From Streptomyces sp. NBC_00483 (GTDB lineage Bacteria > Actinomycetota > Actinomycetes > Streptomycetales > Streptomycetaceae): a DNA stretch of 64,000 nucleotides. Numbering within the stretch: the first letter of the stretch is position 1; each line of letters starts with the position of its first letter. Position numbers and translations under genes: made by a program. The stretch is taken from NCBI RefSeq assembly GCF_036013745.1, contig NZ_CP107880.1, forward strand, positions 3,782,001 to 3,846,000, written 5' to 3'. Shown here piece after piece: positions 43,911 to 51,078 of this stretch. A model generated the notes under the pieces. That model saw nothing but the letters and a program-made list of their open reading frames with translations. It did not search any database and had not been told where the DNA came from.

Positions 43911-43982
43911 GAAAACGTCCTCCAGCCAGGGTGAATGGGGGCGTGGGCAGCCGCGGTCGACGGCTCCCGTACCACTGACGTG

Positions 43983-44051
43983 ACTACGGGGCCGGTCGGC
44001 GGACGGTTCACGGAACTTTCCTGTGAACCATCCGCAGGCCGGCCCCGTAGT
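43983..44051. promoter_or_regulatory. Long inverted repeat in the divergent eccC/membrane-protein promoter region
   Basis: The outer arms ACTACGGGGCCGG (43983-43995) and CCGGCCCCGTAGT (44039-44051) are perfect. Inner arms GCGGA-c-GGTTCAC and GTGAACC-a-TCCGC pair with one mismatch. The whole forms a hairpin of about 26 bp, midway between two divergent starts. Confidence 0.7.
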
Positions 44052-44112
44052 GGCCATCGGGTGCACGGCGCAGCGACCGTGCCGCTCCCGTTTTGTGACA
44101 AGGAGTCAGTGG

Positions 44113-45060
44113 ATGATCTGGTACGTCCTGGCCGCGGTGCTGGGTCTTGCGCTGATCGCGGCGGTGACGGTGCTGATCGTCACGGAGCTGCGGGGCCGGC
44201 CGCCGAAGCCCGTCAAGGCCTCGGCCGCCGTCACGAGCCGCGCCGCGCTCGACGTCGTCGACGCGGGCCTGCGCCGGCTGACGGGCGAATGCCTGCGCTC
44301 CGGCCGGTCGCTGCCCGATCTGTACGCCGTCGTCTACTCGGAGAAGCGGCTCGGGCTGCTGCTCGCCGGCGCCCAGCAGGACGCGCCCGCGCCCTGGGCG
44401 GCCGAGGAGGACGGCGAGCGCTGGACGATCTCGCCCGACGATCTGCACCGGCCGGGCCCCGACGGTGAGCCGGCCCTGCCGTACGCGCTGACGGTGACGG
44501 TGGGCCTCGACGGCCCCGACCGGGTGCTCGTCGACCTCTCCCGCGCGGCGGGCCCCATCTCGGTGACGGGCCCGGACGCCGAGGTGCACCGCATGGTGCG
44601 GGCCCTCGTCCTCGAGGCGCTCGCCGGTCCCGTGGGGGCGCTCGCCCAGGTCACGCTGGTGGGCTCGCTGGCCGACGGCCGACTCCTCACCGGCGACGAG
44701 ACGCGCAGCTCGCGGCTGCACAGCGCGGCCAGCCTGGAGGAGGCCTTCGCCAGTGCGGCGGCGTCGGCGAACGCGGGTGTACCGGCTGCCGGTTCGGCCG
44801 ACGTCACGCAGGTGTTCCGGCTGATCGAGGGCAGCAGCCGGATCGCCGTGCAGGGCGAGGTGCCCCACCTGTTCGTCGTGGACGCCACTCAACTCCCGCG
44901 CCGGGACGGGGTGCTCTCCGGCCTGCGCCGCGGGGACGCCCTCCTCGTGCTCGGCGAGGCGCCCACGGGGTGGCGCTGGCGCATCGGCGCGGACGGCTCG
45001 CTCGACACCGGACCGCTCGGCCTGAAGATCACCGGCCACGCTGGACGACTGGCCCTCTGA
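44113..45060 (+). CDS. Membrane protein of the type VII locus
   Basis: 315 aa. One N-terminal helix (WYVLAAVLGLALIAAVTVLIV) and a large soluble part (SRAALDVVDAGLRRLTGECL, VVYSEKRLGLLLAGA, VTVGLDGPDRVLVDLSRA, FVVDATQLPRRDGVLSGL). No known domain is obvious. It is divergent from eccC across a shared control region with a long hairpin, so it is probably co-regulated. The topology suggests a channel or accessory component like EccE, but it is not similar enough to call. AAGGAG lies 7 nt before the ATG at 44113. Confidence 0.7.
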   Translation: MIWYVLAAVLGLALIAAVTVLIVTELRGRPPKPVKASAAVTSRAALDVVDAGLRRLTGECLRSGRSLPDLYAVVYSEKRLGLLLAGAQQDAPAPWAAEEDGERWTISPDDLHRPGPDGEPALPYALTVTVGLDGPDRVLVDLSRAAGPISVTGPDAEVHRMVRALVLEALAGPVGALAQVTLVGSLADGRLLTGDETRSSRLHSAASLEEAFASAAASANAGVPAAGSADVTQVFRLIEGSSRIAVQGEVPHLFVVDATQLPRRDGVLSGLRRGDALLVLGEAPTGWRWRIGADGSLDTGPLGLKITGHAGRLAL

Positions 45061-45063
45061 GTG

Positions 45064-45717
45064 TCACGCCGCCTCGCTGTCCACCGCGCCGTGCGCGTAC
45101 AGCCCACGCCTGTTCAGCGCCTCGCGCATGGCACGCGCGGCGTAGTACGTGCGGGACTTGACGGTGCCGGGCGGCACGCCGAGCACCTTGGCCGTCTGGT
45201 TGACGGTGCGTCCGAGGTAGTGGACGTGCAGCAGGACCTCGCGCTGGGACGGCCGCAGGTCGCCCAGCGCCTCGACGAGGACCTGGGTGGTGAGGATGTG
45301 GTCCACGTTGTCGGACACCGGCAGGTGGGCGAGCTCGGGGTCGCCGGTCTCCGGCGGTCTGGCCTGCCGGGCGCGGTGGCCGTCGATGACGAGGTTGCGC
45401 AGCGCGGTGAACAGCCAGGGCCGCGCCGAGTCCGCTGTCGGGTCGAGTTCCGCGGCATGCCGCCAGGCGCGTATGGCGACTTCCTGAAGGATGTCCTCGG
45501 CGCGGTGCCAGTCGCCCTCCAGTCGCCGCGCGGCGAACTGCAGGAGCGCGGTTCCGTGGAATTCGTAGAGCGCTCTGAGGAACTCGTCGGGTTGGAGGTC
45601 CGCGGCACGGGGGCCGGGTATCCGGTCTTCGGGCGAAGCACTGGCCGACAAGGGCCTTTCCTCTCCGGATCTTCTGTGGGGGAAGACGGGTTCCGCCGGG
45701 TGCGGACCGACAGGCAC
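45064..45717 (-). CDS. ECF-type RNA polymerase sigma factor
   Basis: Up to 217 aa. Region 2 is LYEFHGTALLQFAARRLEGDWHRAEDILQEVAIRAWRH followed by ARPWLFTALRNLVIDGHRAR; region 4 is LRPSQREVLLHVHYLGRTVNQTAKVLGVPPGTVKSRTYYAARAM. No anti-sigma gene is adjacent; the next gene on the same strand encodes a LamG protein upstream. The GTG at 45717 has no ribosome binding site, while TTG 45651 has GAGAGG about 8 nt upstream, so the shorter form (195 aa) is as likely. It converges with the membrane-protein gene, 3 nt apart. Confidence 0.88.
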   Translation of the reverse strand: MPVGPHPAEPVFPHRRSGEERPLSASASPEDRIPGPRAADLQPDEFLRALYEFHGTALLQFAARRLEGDWHRAEDILQEVAIRAWRHAAELDPTADSARPWLFTALRNLVIDGHRARQARPPETGDPELAHLPVSDNVDHILTTQVLVEALGDLRPSQREVLLHVHYLGRTVNQTAKVLGVPPGTVKSRTYYAARAMREALNRRGLYAHGAVDSEAA

Positions 45718-45792
45718 CGCCGAAGGCCGCCGTGCGCACGTGTGGCGCCCGGCGGCCCGCGGCGGCGGTGATGTTCGGCGCGTCGGCGCCGG

Positions 45793-46566
45793 TCAGCCCG
45801 GTTCGTGAGAGGAGAGCGTGCTCACCTCACGGGATGTCAACTCGCGGTCGTAGACATGCACGTCGGCGATGTCACCGTTCCAGTAGTCGGTGGCCTTTCC
45901 GCCGAACTTGCCGCGGCCGATCATCACGCTGCCCGTGGGCTTGACGCTGCTGGAAGCAACCCTGGTTCCAGCGAGCTTGCCGTCCACATAGATCCGCATC
46001 CGGTGGTCCTTCTGACTGTACGTGCCGGTCAGGTGGTACCAGCGGTCGGCCTTGGGCTCCTCCGACGACTCCGCGACGGTACGTGCGCCGGGGAAACTGA
46101 AGGCGAAATTCTGGTCCTGGCCGGAGTACTGGAGGAAGAACGCGCTGTTCTTGTCGCCCTCCTGCGAGAGCGCGGTGTGCATGCCCTTCAGGTTCTGCTC
46201 GGTGAGGCGCACGCGCGCGGCGACCGAGTAGTCCTTGCCCGCGGTGTCGAGGCTGGTGTTGGTACTGGCGTATCCGCTGGTGCCGTTCAGCCGCAGGGCG
46301 CCGCCCTCGGGGCCTTCTGCCCAGGTCACGCCGCCGTTGAACACAGCGTCGTGCTCACCGACCTTCGCGGTGCCGGACCGGTGCAGCGGCCACCATCCGA
46401 GGCCGTCCAGCGATTCGGCTTCCTTGCTCGGGCTGGGCGACGCGGCCGGTTTCGCCTCGGCCTTCCCGTTTCCGGAGTCCTGGCCGCGCACCAGTTGGAC
46501 GCCGACGAAGACCAGCGCGGCGGTCAATACGGCGATCGTGCTGATAAGCGCCCATCTGCGCGTCAT
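45793..46566 (-). CDS. Membrane-anchored LamG (concanavalin-like) domain protein
   Basis: 257 aa. One N-terminal helix (WALISTIAVLTAALVFVGVQLV) with a short Lys/Pro/Ser linker and then a LamG_3-type lectin-like fold: WWPLHRSGTAKVGEHDAVFNGG, ALRLNGTSGYAST, DYSVAARVRLTE, WYHLTGTYSQKDHRMRIYVDGKL, YWNGDIADVHVYDREL. Extracellular, tethered, probably binding carbohydrate. It lies upstream of the sigma-factor gene on the same strand with an intergenic gap, so co-transcription is possible. Confidence 0.85.
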   Translation of the reverse strand: MTRRWALISTIAVLTAALVFVGVQLVRGQDSGNGKAEAKPAASPSPSKEAESLDGLGWWPLHRSGTAKVGEHDAVFNGGVTWAEGPEGGALRLNGTSGYASTNTSLDTAGKDYSVAARVRLTEQNLKGMHTALSQEGDKNSAFFLQYSGQDQNFAFSFPGARTVAESSEEPKADRWYHLTGTYSQKDHRMRIYVDGKLAGTRVASSSVKPTGSVMIGRGKFGGKATDYWNGDIADVHVYDRELTSREVSTLSSHEPG

Positions 46567-46730
46567 GAAGTTCCTCAGAAGTGCGGCATAAACGTGTCAC
46601 TGGTTGGCTACGCACCCCTGGCGAAAACGGTTCACCATGCACCCAGTTCACACATGGCAGTCACTTGATCCACACGCACCTCACCTGCATCCTGCGCACA
46701 GTCCGCACACTGGCACCGCGTGGCGCAGCA

Positions 46731-46804
46731 TGGCACCACGTGATGCCACATGGTGCCACTCTGAGCCAAAGGGCTTGCGCGTGGCGCCATAGTGGTGCCA
46801 CTAT
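46731..46804. promoter_or_regulatory. Operator cluster of TGG(C/T)(G/A)CCA half-sites before the HicB-like gene
   Basis: TGGCACCA (46731-46738) and TGGTGCCA (46751-46758) are inverted copies. ATAGTGG-TG-CCACTAT (46789-46804) is a perfect 7-bp-arm palindrome ending 6 nt before the start. Further half-sites lie near 46711-46730. This is a strong candidate for autoregulation by the DNA-binding HicB-like protein. Confidence 0.7.
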
Positions 46805-46810
46805 GACGTC

Positions 46811-47323
46811 ATGGACCTCACGCCCTACGTCGACACCCTGCACCGCGAGCTCGCGGTGGCCGCCGAAGCCGGTGGGGACGAAGCACGCGAACTGGCGGAG
46901 CGGCTCACCGCTCCGCTGGAGTCGGCGACCCGGCTCACGATGCTCAATGTGCTCTCCGCCGCCATGGACGAGATCACCCGCGACCTGGCGCCCGGTTCGG
47001 TCGACGTACGGCTGCGGGGGCTCGACCCCGAGTTCGTGGTGACACCTCAGCCGCGCGACACCCTGGCAGCGCCCGCCGAGCCCCTTCAAGCTCCGGCCGC
47101 GCCGCCCGTACCCGAGACCGACGAGGGCGGCACCGCCCGCGTCAACCTGCGCCTGCCCGCCCACCTCAAGGCCCGCGCCGAGGAGGCCGCGAGCCGCGAG
47201 GGCCTCTCGGTCAACGCGTGGCTGGTGCGCGCGGTGTCCGGCGCGGTCGACGGCGGCACCGGGCCCCGTACGACGGAGAAGAGCCGCACCGTCGGACAGA
47301 GCTTCACGGGGTGGGTGCGCTAG
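46811..47323 (+). CDS. HicB-like/Arc-type DNA-binding protein (antitoxin family)
   Basis: 170 aa. An N-terminal helical domain (TPYVDTLHRELAVAAEAGGDEARELAERL) is followed by an Ala/Pro linker and the C-terminal ribbon-helix-helix motif ARVNLRLPAHLKARAEEAASREGLSVNAWLVRAV. It is of the HicB-antitoxin group without a linked HicA toxin. Its target is probably the set of TGGYRCCA sites just upstream. It is transcribed toward the DUF4097 gene and most likely forms an operon with it and the ABC genes. Confidence 0.75.
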   Translation: MDLTPYVDTLHRELAVAAEAGGDEARELAERLTAPLESATRLTMLNVLSAAMDEITRDLAPGSVDVRLRGLDPEFVVTPQPRDTLAAPAEPLQAPAAPPVPETDEGGTARVNLRLPAHLKARAEEAASREGLSVNAWLVRAVSGAVDGGTGPRTTEKSRTVGQSFTGWVR

Positions 47324-47418
47324 CCGCGCCCCCGTCCCACCAGCACCACCGCCAGCAGAACGGCGCACCACGTCCCATCAGCGGGGACGCCCCAACGAGC
47401 CAGGAGGACGGGACAGCC

Positions 47419-48261
47419 ATGCCTACTTACGAGACCCCCGAAGCGATTTCGGTCAACGCCCATGTGGGCGCCGGTTCCATCCAGTTCACCGCGAGCGAGC
47501 GCCCCGACACCGTCGTCGAGGTGACGCCCAGCAACCCGAAGCGGGACAAGGACGTGCGGGCCGCCGAGCAGACCGAGGTCTCGTTCGCGAGCGGTGTGCT
47601 CACCGTGCGGACGAAGGAGCGCCGCATGATCGGCCCGAGCGGGGGCGTGCACGTGACGGTCGAGCTTCCGACCGGCTCGTCCGTCGAACTGACCGGCTCC
47701 TGGACCCAGGTGCTCGGCGAGGGCCGGCTCGGCAAGGTCCGCGTGAAGACCTCGGGCGGCGATGTCCGCCTCGACACCACGGGGCCGCTGGACCTCAAGA
47801 CGGCGCACGGCTCGGTCCATGTGGACCGGGTCGAAGGCATGGCCGAGATCACCACCAGCTCCAGCAGCCTGCGGGTCGGCGTCATCGACGGTCACGCCGT
47901 CCTGAAGAACTCGTACGGCACCACGATGATCGACGCCGTGACCGGTGAGCTGCGGGTGAACGGCGCCCACGGCGACATCGAGATCGGGCGCGCCGAGGGC
48001 TCGGTCGCCGCCACCACCGCCCACGGCGCCCTGCGCGTGGCCGATGTCGCCCGCGGCACCGTCCAGTTGGAGACCAGCTTCGGAGCCATCGAGGTCGGCA
48101 TCCGCGAGGGCACCGCCGCCTGGCTCGACGCGAACGCCGACAACGGCCAGGTCCGCAACACCCTCACCGCCTCCGAGGCGCCCGCGGAGTCCGAGGACTC
48201 CGTCAAGGTCCGCGCCCGCACCAAGTGGGGCAACATCGACATCCGCCGCGCCAAGCACTGA
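47419..48261 (+). CDS. DUF4097-family beta-helix/adhesin-like protein
   Basis: 280 aa. It shows repeated short strands with the DUF4097/DUF2154 pattern: VNAHVGAGSIQFTA, VRVKTSGGDVRLDTTGPLDLKTAHGSVHV, LRVNGAHGDIEIGRAEGSVAATTAHGALRV, VRARTKWGNIDIRRAKH. No signal peptide. Such proteins are often encoded beside HicB-type regulators and ABC exporters in Streptomyces, with unclear function. CAGGAGGACGGGACAGCC precedes the ATG. It is followed by the ABC pair. Confidence 0.85.
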   Translation: MPTYETPEAISVNAHVGAGSIQFTASERPDTVVEVTPSNPKRDKDVRAAEQTEVSFASGVLTVRTKERRMIGPSGGVHVTVELPTGSSVELTGSWTQVLGEGRLGKVRVKTSGGDVRLDTTGPLDLKTAHGSVHVDRVEGMAEITTSSSSLRVGVIDGHAVLKNSYGTTMIDAVTGELRVNGAHGDIEIGRAEGSVAATTAHGALRVADVARGTVQLETSFGAIEVGIREGTAAWLDANADNGQVRNTLTASEAPAESEDSVKVRARTKWGNIDIRRAKH

Positions 48262-48376
48262 GCGGAACACGGACACAACTCCCTTACGCGCCACGGCACT
48301 TCACCGGCGCCGGCACCTTCACCGGCGGCGCCTTCGCCGACACCCATCACCCCGCACCCTCACACCGGAGGGCCCC

Positions 48377-49384
48377 ATGCCTTCATCTGTCATGTCCACA
48401 TCCACCCACAGTGGGACCGGACGGGTCCCGCTCGCCGTCTCCACCGTCGGCCTGCGCAAGTCCTACGGCGACAAGACCGTGCTCGACGGCATCGACCTGA
48501 GCATCCCCGCCGGTTCGGTCTTCGCCCTGCTCGGGCCCAACGGGGCCGGGAAGACGACGACCGTGCGGATCCTGTCCACGCTCGTCGACGCGGACGGCGG
48601 CCAGGCGCAGGTGGCCGGGCACGACGTCGCCGGAGCGCCGGACGGCGTCCGCGCCGCGATCGGGGTCACCGGGCAGTTCGCCGCGCTCGACAACATGCTC
48701 ACCGCAGAGGAGAACCTGCTCCTCATGGCCGACCTGCTGCGGCTCGGCAAGCGCGAGGGCAGGAAACGGGCGAAGGAGCTGCTCGAGCGCTTCGGCATCG
48801 CGGATGTCGCGGGCAACCGCGCGGCCACCTTCTCCGGTGGCATGCGGCGCCGCCTCGACCTCGCCATGACGCTCGTCGGCGACCCGCAGATCATCTTCCT
48901 CGACGAGCCGACGACCGGGCTCGACCCGCGCAGCCGCCGCACCATGTGGGAGACCGTGCGGAACCTGGTCGCCGGCGGTGTCACCGTCTTCCTGACCACG
49001 CAATACCTCGAAGAGGCCGACCAGTTGGCCGACCGGATCGCCGTGCTCGACGGTGGCCGGATCGTCGCCGAGGGCACCGCCGACGAGCTCAAGGCGCAGA
49101 TCCCCGGCAGCCACGTACGGCTGCGGTTCAACGACTGGGCCGAGTACGAGCGGGCAGCCGAGGCCTTCCCCGGTTCGGCCCGTGACGACCAGGAGCTCGC
49201 GCTGCGGATCGCGGGCGACGGCGACCTCGCCGCGCTGCGCTCCCTGTTCGACCGGCTGGACGCCACCGGTGTGCAGGCCGCCGACTTCTCCGTGCACACC
49301 CCCGACCTCGACGACGTGTTCCTCGCCCTGACCGGCGACGGCACCGACGCCAACCCGCTTCACGTCAAGGAGACCCTGCGATGA
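48377..49384 (+). CDS. ABC transporter ATP-binding protein (DrrA type)
   Basis: 335 aa. Walker A GPNGAGKTTT, signature TFSGGMRRRLDLAMTLVG, Walker B IIFLDEPTTGLDPRSRR and switch His replaced by Gln (TTQYLEEADQLADR), as in DrrA-type exporters. The C-terminus holds the DrrA extension. It should power the permease encoded next (4-nt overlap, ATGA) to export a hydrophobic compound or drug. CCGGAGGGCCCC precedes the ATG. The substrate is unknown. Confidence 0.93.
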   Translation: MPSSVMSTSTHSGTGRVPLAVSTVGLRKSYGDKTVLDGIDLSIPAGSVFALLGPNGAGKTTTVRILSTLVDADGGQAQVAGHDVAGAPDGVRAAIGVTGQFAALDNMLTAEENLLLMADLLRLGKREGRKRAKELLERFGIADVAGNRAATFSGGMRRRLDLAMTLVGDPQIIFLDEPTTGLDPRSRRTMWETVRNLVAGGVTVFLTTQYLEEADQLADRIAVLDGGRIVAEGTADELKAQIPGSHVRLRFNDWAEYERAAEAFPGSARDDQELALRIAGDGDLAALRSLFDRLDATGVQAADFSVHTPDLDDVFLALTGDGTDANPLHVKETLR

Positions 49385-50157
49385 GCACCCTCACGTACGC
49401 CGTGCACGACTCGATGACGATGACGCGGCGCAACATCAAGCACGCCCTGCGCTATCCCATGGTCTCGCTCGGCGCGTCCATGATGCCGATCCTGATGCTG
49501 GTGCTCTTCGTGTTCGCCTTCGGGGACTCGATGTCGGGGGGCGCGGGGCGGGACGCGTATCTGGAGTATCTGACGCCCGGGATCGTGGTCATGGGGGTCG
49601 CCTCCGGGGCCATGTCGACCTCGATCGCGGTCTGCCAGGACATGACCGAGGGCATCATCAACCGCTTCCGCACCATGAACATCACGCGCTCGTCGTTCAT
49701 GACGGGCCATGTCATCGGCAGCGTCCTCACGACGACGGTGAGCCTGGTGCTGGTCGTGGCCGTGGCCATCGCACTCGGCTTCCGGCCGAACGCGAACCCG
49801 GTCGAGTGGCTGGCCGCCGCGGGGCTGCTCGTCGCGATCACGTTCGCGATCACCTGGCTCGCGGCGGCGCTCGGCCTCAAGTCCAAGACGGTCGAGTCGG
49901 CGAGCAACAAGCCGCTGCTCATCCAGTTCCTGCCGTTCCTCGGCTCCGCGTTCGTGCCGGCCGAGTCGATGGCGCCGGGCCTGCGCTGGTTCGCCGAGAA
50001 CCAGCCGTTCACGCCGATGATCGAGACGCTGCGCGGGCTGCTCACCGGTTCCGCGATCGGGAACGACGGGTGGATCTCGCTCGCCTGGTGCGCCGCGATC
50101 ACCGTCGTCGGCTACGTCTGGTCGCGCAAGCTGTACAACGTCAACACCGAGCGTTGA
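49381..50157 (+). CDS. ABC-2 type permease (DrrB type)
   Basis: 258 aa with six hydrophobic segments, including PMVSLGASMMPILMLVLFVFAF, GIVVMGVASGAMSTSI and LLIQFLPFLGSAFVPAES. The ABC-2 loop MTEGIINRFRTM is conserved (R-F-R-x-M). It should pair with the DrrA-type ATPase upstream, overlapping by 4 nt. A clear terminator (50172-50198) ends the operon. Confidence 0.92.
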   Translation: MSTLTYAVHDSMTMTRRNIKHALRYPMVSLGASMMPILMLVLFVFAFGDSMSGGAGRDAYLEYLTPGIVVMGVASGAMSTSIAVCQDMTEGIINRFRTMNITRSSFMTGHVIGSVLTTTVSLVLVVAVAIALGFRPNANPVEWLAAAGLLVAITFAITWLAAALGLKSKTVESASNKPLLIQFLPFLGSAFVPAESMAPGLRWFAENQPFTPMIETLRGLLTGSAIGNDGWISLAWCAAITVVGYVWSRKLYNVNTER

Positions 50158-50171
50158 TCGGTCAGTTCACC

Positions 50172-50198
50172 GTGGGGGCTCCGCGCCGGAGCCCCCAC
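50172..50198. terminator. Terminator of the DrrAB-like operon
   Basis: GTGGGGGCTCC (50172-50182) and GGAGCCCCCAC (50188-50198) form a perfect 11-bp stem with a 5-nt loop. Confidence 0.85.
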
Positions 50199-50199
50199 A

Positions 50200-50268
50200 G
50201 TCACGTCCCGACAGCCACGCCCCGACCGTCACGTCCCGACAGCCACATCCCCACAGTCACGTACCCGA
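50200..50268. repeat. 28-bp tandem repeat, 2.5 copies
   Basis: GTCACGTCCCGACAGCCAC occurs at 50200-50218 and 50228-50246, and GTCACGTACCCGA at 50256-50268: a period of exactly 28. The third copy runs into the end of the SPFH gene. Confidence 0.8.
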
Positions 50269-50958
50269 GTCCCCGCGCGCGAACGCCACCGTCAAGTCCC
50301 GTACCAGCGCGTTGCGTTCGTACTCATCGAGCTCCACGAGGCCGCGCCCCGCCAGCCGTTCGAGTGTGTCCTCCACCGAGTCGACGACGCTGGTCAGCAC
50401 GCCCGCCCGCTGCCGCGCGTCGAGCGCCGCGATCCGGCGCCGGTGCATCGCGTCGGCGATCTCCGGCGCGTACTCGATGCGCGTCGGGCGCACCGCGAGC
50501 ACCTCGACGCCGATCGCCGCGCACTCCTCGGACAGCGCCTGGGCCAGCTCGGCACCGACGGCCTCGGGGTCGCGCAGGGTCGGCGCGGATTCGTGAAAGG
50601 CCCCGGGCGGCAGCCGCGAGAACACCCGGGCGAGCGCCACCTCGATCTGTCCGCGCAGATACGCGTCGTGGTCCTGCACCGCGAACAGCGCCCGCGCGGT
50701 GTCCCGCACCCGCCACACCACCAGGACCTCGACGCGCAGCGCCATCCCGTCCGCGTCGACCGCGGGCAGCGGCTCGCTGCGCCAGTGCCGCAGCCGTACG
50801 TCGATCCGGCGGCGCAGCACGAGCGGGCTGACCCAGCGCAGACCGGTGCGCCGCACGGTGCCGCGGTAGCGGCCGAAGAGGCTCAGCCCCAGCGCATCGC
50901 CCGACCGGCACCGGGTCAGCCCGCCGAAGGCGAGCACGGCGAGCACCCCACACCCCAC
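50257..50958 (-). CDS. SPFH/Band 7 domain protein
   Basis: 233 aa. A short N-terminal hydrophobic segment (CGVLAVLAFGGL) is followed by the SPFH pattern: RTGLRWVSPLVLRRRIDVRLRHWRSEPL, DGMALRVEVLVVWRVRD, LRGQIEVALARVFSRLP, LSEECAAIGVEVLAVRPTRIEYAPEIADAMHRRR. Such proteins organise membrane microdomains or scaffold proteases. GTG at 50958 is the only start before an in-frame stop, so the membrane segment is shorter than usual. Its 3' end overlaps a tandem repeat. It shares the strand with the acyl-CoA ligase gene downstream of it in transcription order. Confidence 0.85.
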   Translation of the reverse strand: MGCGVLAVLAFGGLTRCRSGDALGLSLFGRYRGTVRRTGLRWVSPLVLRRRIDVRLRHWRSEPLPAVDADGMALRVEVLVVWRVRDTARALFAVQDHDAYLRGQIEVALARVFSRLPPGAFHESAPTLRDPEAVGAELAQALSEECAAIGVEVLAVRPTRIEYAPEIADAMHRRRIAALDARQRAGVLTSVVDSVEDTLERLAGRGLVELDEYERNALVRDLTVAFARGDSGT

Positions 50959-51078
50959 GACGCACGCGCCCCGCGCGGCCCGGACGGCGTCGCCGCCCCG
51001 CGCCGCTCACGTTATGCGGCAATAGGTCAAAAATGCCGGAATTCAGGGAGGGCGTGGAGTTACACCGTGGTCGCGGCC

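Noticed and set aside
40266..43934. Very long plus-strand frame antisense to eccC
   Set aside because: No motifs; the minus strand carries all FHA and Walker motifs of the ATPase.
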